Assembly: GCA_018242625.1 (NCBI GenBank)
Contig: JAFEBO010000001.1
Location: 1 to 64,000, forward strand
Direction of reading: 5' to 3'
DNA length: 64,000 bases
Source: Planctomycetota bacterium
GTDB taxonomy: Bacteria > Planctomycetota > Phycisphaerae > Phycisphaerales > UBA1924
Shown here: positions 1-9,995 of the stretch, piece by piece
Position numbering within the stretch: the first letter of the stretch is position 1
Layout: the number at the start of each line of letters is the position of its first letter
Notes under the pieces: generated by a model
Database searches by the model: none
What the model saw: the letters and a program-made list of their open reading frames with translations, nothing else
Told to the model about the DNA's origin: nothing
Translations under genes and position numbers: made by a program

Positions 1-151
1 ACGTCTTTGGCGCATGGGACGAAAGAGGGCTAACTGGGGCCCGGGGCGGGGATAAAGATTTTTTTGGTTTGGCGGGGGAAAAGGGCGGGAGAGGGCGCGC
101 CGGTGTGCGCACGGGTGCGCCTTTGGGCTGCGGCGTGCAACGGCGGCGGGC

Positions 152-1222
152 TTACTTCTTTCCGGGACTCCTGGTGTCGGGCAGGCGTTCGAGCTTCATT
201 TTCTGGGTCTGCTTTATGGTGATGACCTGATCGCCGATTTTGAGTTCGGCGTCGATGGCCTGCGAGGATTGCATGGCGCGGGCGAAGCCGTCTTCCTGGT
301 CCCAGTCGGTGGTGCCGCTGTAATCGGCGCGGGTGAGCTTGAGACCGGCGGCGCCGGGGCTTGGGTCTTTGGAGGGAGCGACCTTGCCCTGGAAGGCGAT
401 TTTTCCTTTTGAGCCCTGGGCGGAGGTGAGGCGGTAATCGGTGTGGAGGCGGCTTCCGCCAATGGGGAAGAGATCGAGGCTGGTGTCGGTGGACCAGGAT
501 TCACCGGGCTTGGCGAAGCTCTTGCCGGGGCTGCTGACGATGGATTTGAAGAGGTCGCGGAGCTCCTGATCGCCGCCGACTTGCGTGAGTTCTTCGGGGG
601 CCATGGGATTGAGTGCGCGCACGAACTTGGAGCCGCCCCGGATATCGATGACGTTGCCGTCGCGATCGAAGACGGCGGTGAGTTTTTCGCCGACGAGGGG
701 GCGGAGGGTTTCTTCGAGCGTGGGCGTTTTGCCGAGGCCGTTGAGAGGATCGGATTGCGCGGGCTTGCTGGTGGAGGGCTTGGGGGACGGGTTGGGGGCG
801 GGCTTCTGGCTGTCGAAGGACTCGTTGACGCCGGAGCCTTCGACGTGCGACTTGATCTGATCGAAGACGATCGCGACTTCGGTCGTGCCGTCCTGGTTCA
901 CCTTTGTGGGGCTGAAGACGAGGACGAACTCCTGCCGGGTTTTGGTTTCGTCGGAGGGCTGCTTATTTGATTTGGGGTCGGGCTCGGCGGTGAGGTCGGG
1001 CTTGGTTTCGCAGCTGTCGAGCGAGAGGCGGACGCGGCGGTCCTGGCCGATGTGGAACTTGGGACGAAGGTCGAAGGAGCCGGGAGGGGCTTCGTCCTTC
1101 GGCGGCTTGATGAGGGGCGGCTCTGTGGTGGAAGGGGGCGGGGCGGGAGGGGCGGCGCCGAGCGGAGCGGCTGCGAGGAGGCAGGACAAGAGAAAGGACG
1201 ATGTGCCGCGCGCGATGGACAT
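152..1222 (-). CDS. Secreted hypothetical protein (DUF6263-like)
   Basis: Predicted exported protein of 356 residues. It begins with a signal peptide (positively charged start, then a Leu/Ala-rich core ending near AAPLGAA), followed by a long Pro-rich linker and a soluble domain. The ATG at 1222 is preferred over an upstream in-frame start because it places the signal peptide at the N-terminus. Phrases such as VFDRDGNVIDI and a LxPxxPVxxGxSW-like region (GKSFAKPGESW) recall the DUF6263 family of bacterial surface proteins, but I assign that only tentatively. It is divergent from the LysR gene, with about 120 bases between the two starts. Function unknown. Confidence 0.75.
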   Translation of the reverse strand: MSIARGTSSFLLSCLLAAAPLGAAPPAPPPSTTEPPLIKPPKDEAPPGSFDLRPKFHIGQDRRVRLSLDSCETKPDLTAEPDPKSNKQPSDETKTRQEFVLVFSPTKVNQDGTTEVAIVFDQIKSHVEGSGVNESFDSQKPAPNPSPKPSTSKPAQSDPLNGLGKTPTLEETLRPLVGEKLTAVFDRDGNVIDIRGGSKFVRALNPMAPEELTQVGGDQELRDLFKSIVSSPGKSFAKPGESWSTDTSLDLFPIGGSRLHTDYRLTSAQGSKGKIAFQGKVAPSKDPSPGAAGLKLTRADYSGTTDWDQEDGFARAMQSSQAIDAELKIGDQVITIKQTQKMKLERLPDTRSPGKK

Positions 1223-1340
1223 GGGGCCTCCCGCTGGGAGCACTGTACGGAAAATGGGAGAAGAGGGATTCGCGGGGAAATAGCAAATTGCAGAGGGGCA
1301 AATAGCGAGGCCGGGAGGTTTGCGGCGGATAGTCTTGGGG

Positions 1341-2237
1341 GTGGAACTGACGCCCTTGCGCTATTTTCGGGCGATTGCCGGTGCGGGGCACATGACGCGT
1401 GCGGCGCGGGCGCTGGGTGTTTCGCAGCCGGCGCTTTCGGCGATGCTGCGGAAGCTCGAGGCGGAGCTGGGTGCTGACCTGTTGCACAGGACGGGGCGCG
1501 GGGTGGAGCTGACGGAAGCCGGGAAGGTATTTCTGAGGCACGCGGATGAGGCGATCCGGCGGGCGGATGCGGGCACGCTTGCGGTGAAGCAGCTGCTGGG
1601 GCTTGAGTCGGGTTCGATCCGGGCGGGGGCCGGGGCGACGGTTGCGGCGTATTTGTTGCCGCCGGTTGTGAGCGCGATGCGGCGGAAGCATCCGGGGCTG
1701 AAGTTTTATGTGCGGGAGACTGGGTCGGTGGCGGTGGCGGCGGCGGTGATCAGCGGGGAGCTTGATCTTGGGATTGTGACGCTGCCTTTGCGTGCGGTGG
1801 GGACGAAGGAGCTGGTGACGATTCCGCTGGTGGAGGATGAACTGCGGCTGATCGTGCCGCCGGGGCACGCGCTGGCGGGGAAGAAGGCGTTTCGGTGGGG
1901 GGATCTGGCGCATGAGTCGGTGATCGGGTTTGAGGCGGGGTCGGCGGTGCGGGAGGTGCTGGATGCGGCGGCGCAGAAGGCGGGGGTGGCGCTTGATGTG
2001 GTGATGGAGTTGCGGTCGATCCAGAGCATTCAGCAGATGGTGGCGGCGGGTGTGGGCGTGGGGTTTGTTTCGCGGTTTGCGCTTGGGAAGGAAGAGGGGC
2101 TGGTCTGCCGCGAGGGGCGGCTGGCGCGTGAGCTTGCGATCGTGCGTCGGAGCGACCATGCGCCGAGCGCGGCGGTTGGTGAGTTTGAGCGGACGCTGCT
2201 GCGGCATGCGGCGACGGCGCGGAAAGGAGCGCGATGA
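1341..2237 (+). CDS. LysR-family transcriptional regulator
   Basis: DNA-binding regulator of about 298 residues. The N-terminal winged helix-turn-helix is clear (MTRAARALGVSQPALSAMLR, then a linker helix), followed by a periplasmic-binding-like effector domain (SIRAGAGATVAAYLLP onward, with the usual ELDLGIVTLP segment). The GTG at 1341 gives the typical LysR opening MELTPLRYF; a TTG at 1320 would add seven residues and sits directly against the GGAGG, so it is less likely. The effector is not predictable. The stop overlaps the ATG of the following acetyltransferase, so the two are probably co-translated. Identification of the family is firm; target genes are unknown. Confidence 0.9.
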   Translation: MELTPLRYFRAIAGAGHMTRAARALGVSQPALSAMLRKLEAELGADLLHRTGRGVELTEAGKVFLRHADEAIRRADAGTLAVKQLLGLESGSIRAGAGATVAAYLLPPVVSAMRRKHPGLKFYVRETGSVAVAAAVISGELDLGIVTLPLRAVGTKELVTIPLVEDELRLIVPPGHALAGKKAFRWGDLAHESVIGFEAGSAVREVLDAAAQKAGVALDVVMELRSIQSIQQMVAAGVGVGFVSRFALGKEEGLVCREGRLARELAIVRRSDHAPSAAVGEFERTLLRHAATARKGAR

Positions 2238-2680
2238 GCGCGCGTGTTGTGATTCGCCCGGCGACGGAGCGCGACGCCCCCACGATCGCGGCGCTGTCGG
2301 GGCAGCTTGGGTATGGCGCGGATGAGGGCGTGATGGCGGAGCGGCTTCGCCGGGCGGCGGGAGATGCTTCGCGGATCGTCGCGGCGGCGGAACTGGAGGG
2401 ACGGGTTGTCGGGTGCATGGAGGTCGCGATCTCGGAGGCGTTTGAGAGCGGGCGCTGGTCGGAGATTCGCGGGCTGATCGTGGATGAGGCGTGGCGCGGG
2501 GAGGGCGTGGGCGCGGCACTTGTGGCGTTTGCGAGAGCGTGGACGAAAGAGCACGGACTGGCGACGCTGCGTGTGCGGACGAACGAAGTCAGGGCGCGGG
2601 CTCATGCGTTTTACGAGCGGAACGGGTTTACGAAGACCAAGTCGCAGAGGGTGTACGACGCGCGGCTGGACGTGTCATAA
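2234..2680 (+). CDS. GNAT-family N-acetyltransferase
   Basis: Soluble acetyltransferase of 148 residues that would transfer an acetyl group from acetyl-CoA to an unidentified amine. The core acetyl-CoA binding loop is visible as RGEGVGAAL after the VDEAWR strand, matching the Q/RxxGxG/A motif, and the C-terminal region (RAHAFYERNGFTKTK) is the normal GNAT motif B. The length is typical. ATGA overlap with the LysR stop argues for a two-gene operon; the regulator may control this enzyme or its substrate pathway. Substrate cannot be inferred. Confidence 0.9.
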   Translation: MSARVVIRPATERDAPTIAALSGQLGYGADEGVMAERLRRAAGDASRIVAAAELEGRVVGCMEVAISEAFESGRWSEIRGLIVDEAWRGEGVGAALVAFARAWTKEHGLATLRVRTNEVRARAHAFYERNGFTKTKSQRVYDARLDVS

Positions 2681-2704
2681 CATTTCGTTATTGAACACGT
2701 AATC

Positions 2705-2721
2705 TGAATCGATTCGATTCA
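2705..2721. promoter_or_regulatory. Inverted repeat upstream of aconitase
   Basis: A perfect 7-bp inverted repeat, TGAATCG-att-CGATTCA, lies about 65 bases before the aconitase start. A TTGAAC hexamer at 2691-2696 could be a -35 box, in which case the palindrome would cover the spacer and the -10 region, a usual operator arrangement. This is inference from position and symmetry only; no known consensus is matched. Confidence 0.35.
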
Positions 2722-2786
2722 TGCCGATAGCGGTGTACGGTTGACTGGTTGCAGTTCCCCGTACCCGAATCAAACGAGGTGTCTCC

Positions 2787-5627
2787 ATGGCATTCCAGGA
2801 CCCGTTCAACTCCAAGGCTTCTCTCAAGACCCGGCACGGCAGCTACGGCTATTACAGCCTTGGCGCTCTCAAGAAGGCGGGCATCGGCCATGTGGACAAG
2901 CTGCCGTACTCGATCAAGGTGCTGCTGGAGTCGATGCTGCGGAACCTGGACGGGTTTGTGGTGACGGCGGACGACGTCTCGGGGCTGGCGAACTGGAACG
3001 CCAAGAGCCCGGCGAAGGAGGAGATTCCGTTCATGCCGGGGCGCGTGGTGCTGCAGGACTTCACGGGCGTGCCGTGCGTGGTGGACCTTGCGGCGATGCG
3101 TGACGCGATGAAGGCGATGGGGGGCGATCCGAAGCTCATCAACCCGCTGGTGAAGTGTGACCTGGTGATCGACCACAGCGTGCAGGTGGATGCGTTTGGC
3201 GACAAGACCGCGCTGACCGTGAACGCCAACAAAGAGTTTGAGCGCAACAACGAGCGCTACGAGTTTCTCAAGTGGGGCCAGCAGAGCCTGAACAACTTCA
3301 CCTGCGTGCCGCCGGCGACGGGCATCGTGCACCAGGTGAACCTTGAGTACCTCGCGACCTGCGTGCTCACGAAGCAGCAGGACGGGCAGACGATCGTCTA
3401 TCCGGATTCCTGCGTCGGCACGGACAGCCACACCACGATGGAGAACGGGCTGGGTGTGGTTGGATGGGGCGTGGGCGGCATCGAGGCCGAGGCGGTGATG
3501 CTCGGGCAGCCGATCTACATGCTCACGCCGGAGGTCATTGGTTTCCGGCTCAAGGGCAAGCTCCCGGAAGGGACGACGGCGACCGACCTGGTGCTCACCG
3601 TCACGCAGATCCTCCGCAAGAAGGGCGTGGTTGATAAGTTCGTCGAGTTCTTCGGCGAGGGACTTGCGGCGCTCTCCGTGCCCGATCGTGCGACGATTGC
3701 GAACATGGCGCCCGAATACGGCGCGACGATGGGCTTTTTCCCGGTTGATCAGGCGACGCTTGATTACCTGCGCTTTACTGGGCGCGATGAGGCGACCGTG
3801 GCGCTTGTCGAGGAATATTGCAAGGCCAACGGGCTTTTCTGGACGCCCGGGAGCGCCGAGCCGGAGTTCACGGACGTCGCCGAGCTTGATCTCTCGACGG
3901 TGCAGCCCTCGCTCGCGGGCCCCAAGCGTCCGCAGGATCGCGTGCTGCTCAAGGACGTCAAGAACGCGTGGCACAAGGAGCTCGCCGACAGCTTTGGCAA
4001 GCAGCTGCCGCCCGCGTCGGTCAATGTGTCGCGGTGGATCGGCGAGGGTGGCAGCCCGGCCAAGCCGCAGACGCCGCCGGATGGGAGCCCGAGCGATTCG
4101 GGCTGCATCGGCGTGCCCGTGGCGCTCGGCAGCAAGTCGTTCAATATGCACCACGGCGACGTGGTGATCGCCGCGATCACGAGCTGCACCAACACGAGCA
4201 ATCCGGACGTGCTGATCGCGGCGGGCCTGGTCGCCCGCAAGGCGCGGGCGCTCGGCCTGACGCGCAAGCCGTGGGTGAAGACCTCGCTCGCGCCCGGCTC
4301 CAAGGTCGTGACCGAGTACCTGAACAAGGCCAATCTCTCGGCGGATCTTGAGGCGATCGGCTTTTTCACCGTCGGTTACGGCTGCACGACGTGCATCGGG
4401 AACTCGGGGCCGCTGCAGGAGGAGATCGAGACCGCGATCAAGACGGGCGATCTTGTTGTCGCGAGCGTGCTCAGCGGCAACCGCAACTTTGAAGGCCGCG
4501 TGCATCCCAACGTGAAGGCCAATTACCTCGCCAGCCCGCCGCTCTGCGTGGCGTATGCGATCGCCGGCAGCGTCGCGATCGACCTCGCCACCGAACCGCT
4601 CGCGCACACCAAGGACGGCAAGCCGGTCTATCTCAAGGACCTCTGGCCCACCTGGAAGGAAGTGCAGGACGTCAAGAGCCAGTGCCTGAGCCCGGATCAG
4701 TTCCGCAAGCAGTACGGCAATGTGTTCACCGGCAACGAGATGTGGAACAAGGTGCCGGTTTCGAAGAGCGATTCGTACGCGTGGAACGACAAATCGTCGT
4801 ACATCCACAAGCCGCCGTTCTTTGATGGGATGAGCGCGACACCGACGGCGCCCAAGGCGATCAAGGGTGCGCGTGTGCTCGCGTATGTGGGCGATTCGAT
4901 CACGACGGACCACATCAGCCCGGCGGGCGACATCGCGGAGAATTCTCCCGCGGGCGAGTACCTCAAGGCCCTGGGCATCCGCAAGGCGGACTTCAACACC
5001 TACGGCACCCGGCGCGGCAACGACCTCATCATGACCCGCGGCACGTACGCCAACATCCGCGTGAAGAACAAGCTGGCGGTTGACGCCGCGGGCAAGATCA
5101 AGGAAGGCGGCTGGACCAAGGACATGTCCAAGGCCGGCAATGGAAAGATCTCGTTCATTTACGACGCGGCGATGAACTACCAGAAGGAAGGAACGCCGCT
5201 GGTTGTGCTCGCGGGCAAGGACTACGGCATGGGCTCGAGCCGCGACTGGGCGGCCAAGGGGACGCTGCAGCTGGGCGTCAAGGCCGTGATCAGCGAGAGC
5301 TTCGAGCGGATTCACCGCAGCAACCTGGTGGGCATGGGCGTGCTGCCGCTCAACTTTGCGGAGGGGCAGACGGCGGCCAGCCTGGGGCTGACGGGCGATG
5401 AGACGTTTGACATCAACCTTCCTGTGAGCAAGGAGGGGCTGGTGGAGCCGCGCTGCGAGGTGAAAGTCACCGCAACCAAGCCCGATGGAAAGAAGGTCGA
5501 GTTCTCGACCCGCTGCCGCATCGATACGCCGGTGGAAGCTGAGTACTACCGCAACGGCGGCGTGCTGCACACCGTGCTGCGTCGGCTGCTGAACGAGAGC
5601 AAGAGCAAGAAGCCGGCGCTGGTGTGA
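2787..5627 (+). CDS. acnA: Aconitate hydratase (AcnA/IRP type)
   Basis: Citrate-isocitrate isomerase of the TCA cycle, cytoplasmic, with a [4Fe-4S] cluster. At 946 residues it is slightly longer than E. coli AcnA. Cluster ligands are C467 (SCTN) and C533 and C536 (GCTTC), with spacings of 66 and 69 residues as in AcnA. The C-terminal swivel domain contains [13 protein letters not shown] and a Ser-Arg substrate-binding site. A short Pro/Ser-rich insertion (around residues 420-445) is not typical. A GAGGTG Shine-Dalgarno sits 7 bases before the ATG. The stop codon overlaps the start of the thioesterase gene, so the pair is likely co-transcribed. Confidence 0.97.
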   Translation: MAFQDPFNSKASLKTRHGSYGYYSLGALKKAGIGHVDKLPYSIKVLLESMLRNLDGFVVTADDVSGLANWNAKSPAKEEIPFMPGRVVLQDFTGVPCVVDLAAMRDAMKAMGGDPKLINPLVKCDLVIDHSVQVDAFGDKTALTVNANKEFERNNERYEFLKWGQQSLNNFTCVPPATGIVHQVNLEYLATCVLTKQQDGQTIVYPDSCVGTDSHTTMENGLGVVGWGVGGIEAEAVMLGQPIYMLTPEVIGFRLKGKLPEGTTATDLVLTVTQILRKKGVVDKFVEFFGEGLAALSVPDRATIANMAPEYGATMGFFPVDQATLDYLRFTGRDEATVALVEEYCKANGLFWTPGSAEPEFTDVAELDLSTVQPSLAGPKRPQDRVLLKDVKNAWHKELADSFGKQLPPASVNVSRWIGEGGSPAKPQTPPDGSPSDSGCIGVPVALGSKSFNMHHGDVVIAAITSCTNTSNPDVLIAAGLVARKARALGLTRKPWVKTSLAPGSKVVTEYLNKANLSADLEAIGFFTVGYGCTTCIGNSGPLQEEIETAIKTGDLVVASVLSGNRNFEGRVHPNVKANYLASPPLCVAYAIAGSVAIDLATEPLAHTKDGKPVYLKDLWPTWKEVQDVKSQCLSPDQFRKQYGNVFTGNEMWNKVPVSKSDSYAWNDKSSYIHKPPFFDGMSATPTAPKAIKGARVLAYVGDSITTDHISPAGDIAENSPAGEYLKALGIRKADFNTYGTRRGNDLIMTRGTYANIRVKNKLAVDAAGKIKEGGWTKDMSKAGNGKISFIYDAAMNYQKEGTPLVVLAGKDYGMGSSRDWAAKGTLQLGVKAVISESFERIHRSNLVGMGVLPLNFAEGQTAASLGLTGDETFDINLPVSKEGLVEPRCEVKVTATKPDGKKVEFSTRCRIDTPVEAEYYRNGGVLHTVLRRLLNESKSKKPALV

Positions 5628-6067
5628 TGTCGAGCGAACTGCAAGCGGACCTTGCCCATCCCGCCCACACGTCGATCGAGATCCCGATCGCGTGGGGCGA
5701 GATGGATGCGCTGGGGCACGTGAACAACGTGGTCTTCTTCCGCTATCTCGAGACGGCGCGGATCGACTTCCTGCGGAAGGCGGGCTGCCACGCGCTGCGC
5801 GATCAGCTGGGAGTTGGGTTCATCCTGCAATGGGTCGAGACGCGGTTCCGCCAGCCGCTGGTCTTTCCGGACACCATCCGGGTGGACACGAAGCTGGTGT
5901 CGATCGAGCCCGACCGATTCACGCTTGCGCACGGCGTGGTCAGCGGGAAGACGGGAGCGGTTGCGGCCGTCGGGCGCGGGACGATCGTGACGTACGACTA
6001 TCGCTCGGAGCAGAAGGTGCCGATGCCGGCGGCGATCCGGGCGGCGCTGGAGGGCGTCTCCCGCTGA
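5627..6067 (+). CDS. Acyl-CoA thioesterase (4HBT hotdog family)
   Basis: Small hotdog-fold thioesterase of 146 residues hydrolysing a CoA thioester. The signature WGEMDALGHVNNVVFFRYLETAR near the N-terminus contains the catalytic Asp of the 4-hydroxybenzoyl-CoA thioesterase/YbgC class, although the usual WGDMD reads WGEMD, with the catalytic Asp retained. ATG at 5627 overlaps the aconitase TGA by one base; a GTG one codon earlier is also possible. Substrate is unknown; proximity to aconitase suggests only shared expression. It converges on the kinase gene. Confidence 0.88.
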   Translation: MSSELQADLAHPAHTSIEIPIAWGEMDALGHVNNVVFFRYLETARIDFLRKAGCHALRDQLGVGFILQWVETRFRQPLVFPDTIRVDTKLVSIEPDRFTLAHGVVSGKTGAVAAVGRGTIVTYDYRSEQKVPMPAAIRAALEGVSR

Positions 6068-6097
6068 TTTGCCTGCGTGGGATGGGGCTCGGGGGGT

Positions 6098-8827
6098 CTA
6101 CTTCGGCGTGGTGCCGGGCGTGGATGGCGCGGCTGACTGAGATGCCTGAGCGAGGCGCTCCACGCGGGATTGAGATTTTTTGACGCGCGGGTGCTCGGGC
6201 TTGAAGAAGGCCCGGATGACTTTGTCGCTTTCCTCGAGCTCGACCTTGGCCTCGTCGAACTTGCCCTCGGCGATGAGGCACTCGCCGAAGTTGTTGCGGT
6301 AGATGGCCCGGACGATGTGATCGGGCGGGAGCTTGCCCTCGGCGGCGGCGAAGAGTTCGCGGTAGAGCCTGTCGGCCTCGGCGGGGCGGTTGAGCTTGAC
6401 GAGGAGGCTGGCGAGGTTGTTGAGCTGGCCCCACGATTCGGGATCGGAGAAGCCGTTGGCGCGTTGGAGCTCGACGACCTTGCGCATAGTCGACTGCGCT
6501 TCGTCGAACTTGCCGGTGTCTTCGAGGGCGAAGGCGAGGTTGTTCATCGACGAGAGCGTTTTGGGGTGCGAGGGTCCGAGCGTCTTTTTCTGCAGTTCGA
6601 TCGTCTCGCGGAGGCTCGCAATCGCCTCGTCGTACCGCCCCACCGCGACGTAGCAGGTGGCGAGGTTGGCCATCGAGGTGAGGATGCTGGGATGGCCGGG
6701 GGGAAGGCGCTTCTGGCGGATGGCGAGCGTGCGCTGGTGGATGGCGATGGCCTCGTCGTTGCGACCGGCGCGCTGGAGCATGTTCGCGAGTGTGTTCAGC
6801 TCGTAGGCGGTGGCGGCGTGATCGGGGCCGAACTGTTTCTCGCAGATGGCGAGCGCCTCGCGGAGGGCCTTCTCGGCTTCCTGCGGTTTGCCGGCGGCGT
6901 CGAGGGCGGCGCCGTAGTTGTGCATGGCGGTCTGGAGGTTGCGGTCTTTGTCGTCGACGTGTTTCTTGAGGCCTTCGATGCCGCGGCGGAGCTCTTCGGC
7001 ACCTTCTGCGGCGGTTCCGCGGTCGATGAGGTAGCGCCCGAGTTCGCACCGGGCCTGAGCGAGTTCACGGTCGAACTTGGCGGGGTCTTTCTCGTAAACC
7101 GCGATGGCGGTGCGGGTGAGCTTTTCCGCCTCGTCGGATTCGCCGTTTTCGGCGAGGATCACGGCGTAGGTCCGGCGGGCTTCGAGCTCGTCGATCGAGT
7201 TTTCGCCCATGGTTTCGCGGGCGAGATCCAGGCACCGCTTTGCCTCGCGGAGCGCATCGTCGGTGCGGCCGAGGGCGCGGTAGGTGTTGGAAAGCGTCGA
7301 TCGGAGGGGGATCTCGACGCGGGGCGTGACCTGCGTGGAGGCGAGGCGTGCGGCGGCGAGGTCGAGGACTTCGCGCACGGTCAGCTCGCCGCTCGATTCG
7401 CTCTCGGGGCTGGCGGCGGCGAGCATGCCGGTCAGGAACTCGTTTGTTGCCTTGGCGGTGGCGGCCTCGCGTTCGGCGATCTGTTTCTGGAGTTCGAGTT
7501 CCTGGCCGCGCTGCTCTGCGAGCTGACGGCCGCGGGTGGCTTCGGCGGCCTGCCAAGCGGTGCCGATGACTCCGGCGACCAGGGCGATGAAGGCCAGAGA
7601 AACGCCGGCGACGAGCGCCCGATTGCGCCGGACGAACTTTCGGACGCGGTAGGCGCGGCTGGGCGGGCGGGCCAGGATCGGCTCGTTGTGGAGGAAGCGG
7701 CCGATGTCGGCGGAGAGGTCGGATGCGCTCTGGTAACGGCGGGTCCGGTCCTTTTCCATCGCCTTGGAGACGATCGTGGCGACGTCGGACGGGATGGAGC
7801 GATCGATGGCCTTGACGGAGGGAGCTTCCGCCTCGGAGATGATGCGAACGGCCTCGGGGAGAGTCTGGGTGTCAAGCGAGTGCGGGAGCTTTCCCGTGAT
7901 GAGTTCGAAGAGGATGACGCCCAGGGTGTAGACGTCGGAACGCACGTCGACGCTCGAAGGATCGTGCACCTGCTCGGGGCTCATGTAGGGAAGCGTTCCC
8001 ACGAGCGTTCCCGCTTCGGTGCGGAGGGTGGCGCCGGCGGGTGCGGAGTTGTCGGTGGCGCGGGCGATGCCGAAGTCGAGGACCTTGGGCTCTCCTGCCG
8101 CGGTGACGAGGATGTTGCCGGGCTTGAGATCGCGGTGAACAACGCCTTTCTGGTGGGCGTGCTGCACGGCGTCGCAGACCTTGCGGAAGAGCTCGAGGCG
8201 ATCCTTGAGACCGAGCTTGCGTTCGAAGGCGTAGAGCGTGAGGGACTTGCCCTCGACCAGCTCCATGGCGAAGTAGGGCTGCGGGCCGAACGCGGATTCG
8301 TGTGTGGCGGCCTCGAAAATGGAGGCGATGCCCGGGTGCTGCAGCTTGGCGAGCGTCTCGGATTCGAGCTCGAAGCGTCGGAGCATCCTGGGTGTGAGCA
8401 GGCCGGGGCGGATGACCTTGAGCGCGACGGTTCGCCGGGGCCGGTCCTGCTCGGCGAGATAGACGACTCCCATGCCTCCCTCGCCCAGCAGGCGGCGGAC
8501 GGCGTAGCTCCCGATGCGCTGGGGAGCGGGCAGTTCCGGGGCGTCGTCGCTCTTCACCGGACCGTCCATGGTGACCTGCTGGTCCTGGCGCAGGAGCATC
8601 ATCTCGACGCGGGAGCGGAGGACACGGTCGCCTTCGCACTCCTGCTCGAGCAGGGCGCGTCGCTGATCCTGAGGGGCCGCGGCGATGCGCTGGGCGATCT
8701 CGCGGACGCGCTGGTGGGAGGCGTGGTGCTGGGGGATGTCTTCGCTCAAGCTCGGATTATCCGGACTTTGGGCTGTACATGGATGAGGGACGGCCGAGGA
8801 CGGGGATCGGACGGAGCATTGTGCCAT
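6098..8827 (-). CDS. Membrane Ser/Thr protein kinase with C-terminal TPR repeats
   Basis: PknB-type eukaryotic-like kinase of 909 residues. After a 100-residue leader, the kinase domain spans about 107-380: glycine loop GEGGMG (115-120), catalytic Lys137 (VALK), HRDLKPGN (231-238), DFG (251-253), and SPEQ in place of APE. A single transmembrane helix lies at about 404-425 (ALVAGVSLAFIALVAGVIG). The rest is a coiled linker followed by many tetratricopeptide repeats (for example AIALHQRTLAIRQKRLPPGHP-like units), probably extracytoplasmic and protein-binding. All catalytic residues are present, so it should be active. This architecture is widespread in planctomycetes; the ligand is unknown. Confidence 0.95.
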   Translation of the reverse strand: MAQCSVRSPSSAVPHPCTAQSPDNPSLSEDIPQHHASHQRVREIAQRIAAAPQDQRRALLEQECEGDRVLRSRVEMMLLRQDQQVTMDGPVKSDDAPELPAPQRIGSYAVRRLLGEGGMGVVYLAEQDRPRRTVALKVIRPGLLTPRMLRRFELESETLAKLQHPGIASIFEAATHESAFGPQPYFAMELVEGKSLTLYAFERKLGLKDRLELFRKVCDAVQHAHQKGVVHRDLKPGNILVTAAGEPKVLDFGIARATDNSAPAGATLRTEAGTLVGTLPYMSPEQVHDPSSVDVRSDVYTLGVILFELITGKLPHSLDTQTLPEAVRIISEAEAPSVKAIDRSIPSDVATIVSKAMEKDRTRRYQSASDLSADIGRFLHNEPILARPPSRAYRVRKFVRRNRALVAGVSLAFIALVAGVIGTAWQAAEATRGRQLAEQRGQELELQKQIAEREAATAKATNEFLTGMLAAASPESESSGELTVREVLDLAAARLASTQVTPRVEIPLRSTLSNTYRALGRTDDALREAKRCLDLARETMGENSIDELEARRTYAVILAENGESDEAEKLTRTAIAVYEKDPAKFDRELAQARCELGRYLIDRGTAAEGAEELRRGIEGLKKHVDDKDRNLQTAMHNYGAALDAAGKPQEAEKALREALAICEKQFGPDHAATAYELNTLANMLQRAGRNDEAIAIHQRTLAIRQKRLPPGHPSILTSMANLATCYVAVGRYDEAIASLRETIELQKKTLGPSHPKTLSSMNNLAFALEDTGKFDEAQSTMRKVVELQRANGFSDPESWGQLNNLASLLVKLNRPAEADRLYRELFAAAEGKLPPDHIVRAIYRNNFGECLIAEGKFDEAKVELEESDKVIRAFFKPEHPRVKKSQSRVERLAQASQSAAPSTPGTTPK

Positions 8828-8932
8828 GGAACGCCGCGTAAAGCCAGCGTCTTGAGCGAGTTATGTGGGGGTGCGGCCCGAGTTGGCGGGGCGGGAGATG
8901 TTTCGGGAAGTTCGCCCCAACTATTTGCCCCG

Positions 8933-9403
8933 ATGAATCCCTCATGGCAGTTCGCCGCGCTGTTGCTGCAATCGATCTCGTCGCTGTCGATCGCGGGCGG
9001 TTTGTTCTTTGCGGCGTTTCAGTTCTATTACGCGCGGAAGGCGCAGCACGTGGCGAATTTCACGAAGCTGGTGGAGTTGCAGATGTCGCTGCGGCGGATG
9101 CGGGTTGAGGACCCGACGCTGGCGAACGTCTACAACGACGACGTGCGCAATCTCGAATCGGTCGAGGAGATCCGCTACTACTTTTTCAACCTGATGCAGC
9201 TGTCGCTGTTTGAGATCGCGTGGTACAGCCACGAGCACGGGCAGCTTTCGGACGAGTACTTTGACTCGTGGGTCAAGCGGTTCCGGATCATCGCGTCGGA
9301 GGCGTCGTTCCGGAAGATGATGAACAACCCTTCGATGAAGATCCTGCACGACGACTTCCAGACGTATGTGCAGAAGTTCGTGACGGATCAGCCAAAGGGC
9401 TGA
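8933..9403 (+). CDS. Small membrane-anchored hypothetical protein
   Basis: A 156-residue protein starting at ATG 8933. An N-terminal hydrophobic helix (about residues 6-28, FAALLLQSISSLSIAGGLFF) is followed by a helical cytoplasmic domain rich in aromatic and charged residues (YYFFNLMQL, EIAWYSHEHGQLSDEYFDSWVKRF). This resembles the many short bacterial proteins with one N-terminal anchor and a helical body (DUF6082-like), but I do not recognise a characterised family. It is divergent from the kinase gene with about 105 bases between starts and converges on the lipoprotein gene. Function unknown. Confidence 0.75.
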   Translation: MNPSWQFAALLLQSISSLSIAGGLFFAAFQFYYARKAQHVANFTKLVELQMSLRRMRVEDPTLANVYNDDVRNLESVEEIRYYFFNLMQLSLFEIAWYSHEHGQLSDEYFDSWVKRFRIIASEASFRKMMNNPSMKILHDDFQTYVQKFVTDQPKG

Positions 9404-9412
9404 AGAGCTCCG

Positions 9413-9904
9413 TCAGAGGCCGTCCTGGTTTTTGGACGCGACGTGGTTGTCGGCGAAGTCGATGGTGATTTCGACTTTTCCCTCGGTCCAGATGAATCGC
9501 TCGCGGACGGGGCCATCGGGAACCGGGGAATTGCCGCGCGGACCCTGGGGCTTGACCGGAGGCGGCGCATTTCCCTGGGGGACCGGGACGCCGGCTTCAC
9601 GCTGGGTCTGCTCGTCGCGTTTCTGGATCTGGCCGGTCAGGTCTCCGAGTCCCTGCTTGAGCTGGTTTCGGTTCTGGCGGTCCTGGGCGGAGGTGATATC
9701 GCCCAGATAGCTCTGCGCGACGCGGGCGGCGGTGCCGGTATCGAGTTTTTCGCCGGGGCCCAGGATGGTGAAGACCTCGTCGATGGTCATTCCGACCTGG
9801 ATCTTGTTGTAATTGTCGAGGGTCAGCTTCTTCTCGCAGCCGATGGATGCGAAAAGGCTAAAGAAGCAGAAGACCACGGCGAGGACCCGAGAGAAGAGCG
9901 GCAT
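9413..9904 (-). CDS. Lipoprotein with BamE/SmpA-like fold (DUF3862-like)
   Basis: Predicted lipoprotein of 163 residues. The ATG at 9904 is chosen because it is preceded by a clear GGAGG (about 9911-9915) and starts a signal peptide ending in a lipobox, SIGC. The mature part opens with YNKIQVGMTIDEVFTILGPGE, the short alpha-beta pattern of the SmpA/OmlA/DUF3862 class, followed by a Gln-rich linker and a Pro-rich segment. The family function is usually outer-membrane or envelope assembly related, but the assignment is by pattern only. Divergent from the DUF58 operon. Confidence 0.75.
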   Translation of the reverse strand: MPLFSRVLAVVFCFFSLFASIGCEKKLTLDNYNKIQVGMTIDEVFTILGPGEKLDTGTAARVAQSYLGDITSAQDRQNRNQLKQGLGDLTGQIQKRDEQTQREAGVPVPQGNAPPPVKPQGPRGNSPVPDGPVRERFIWTEGKVEITIDFADNHVASKNQDGL

Positions 9905-9995
9905 GCAAACCTCCCTGCGGCATGATCGTACATGCCCGGGCGGCGCTACGCCCGGGAGAACCTGACCCTCCCCCCGGCTCGATAGGATGAGGACG

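Noticed and set aside
2688..5570. A 960-codon open frame on the minus strand opposite acnA
   Set aside because: It is an antisense shadow of aconitase produced by high GC; its translation is Arg/His/Val-rich and unlike any family, while acnA carries all its active-site motifs.
6170..8932. Plus-strand frame running opposite the kinase gene into the small membrane protein
   Set aside because: Only the part from ATG 8933 is protein-like; the rest is a reverse-complement shadow of the TPR and kinase regions.
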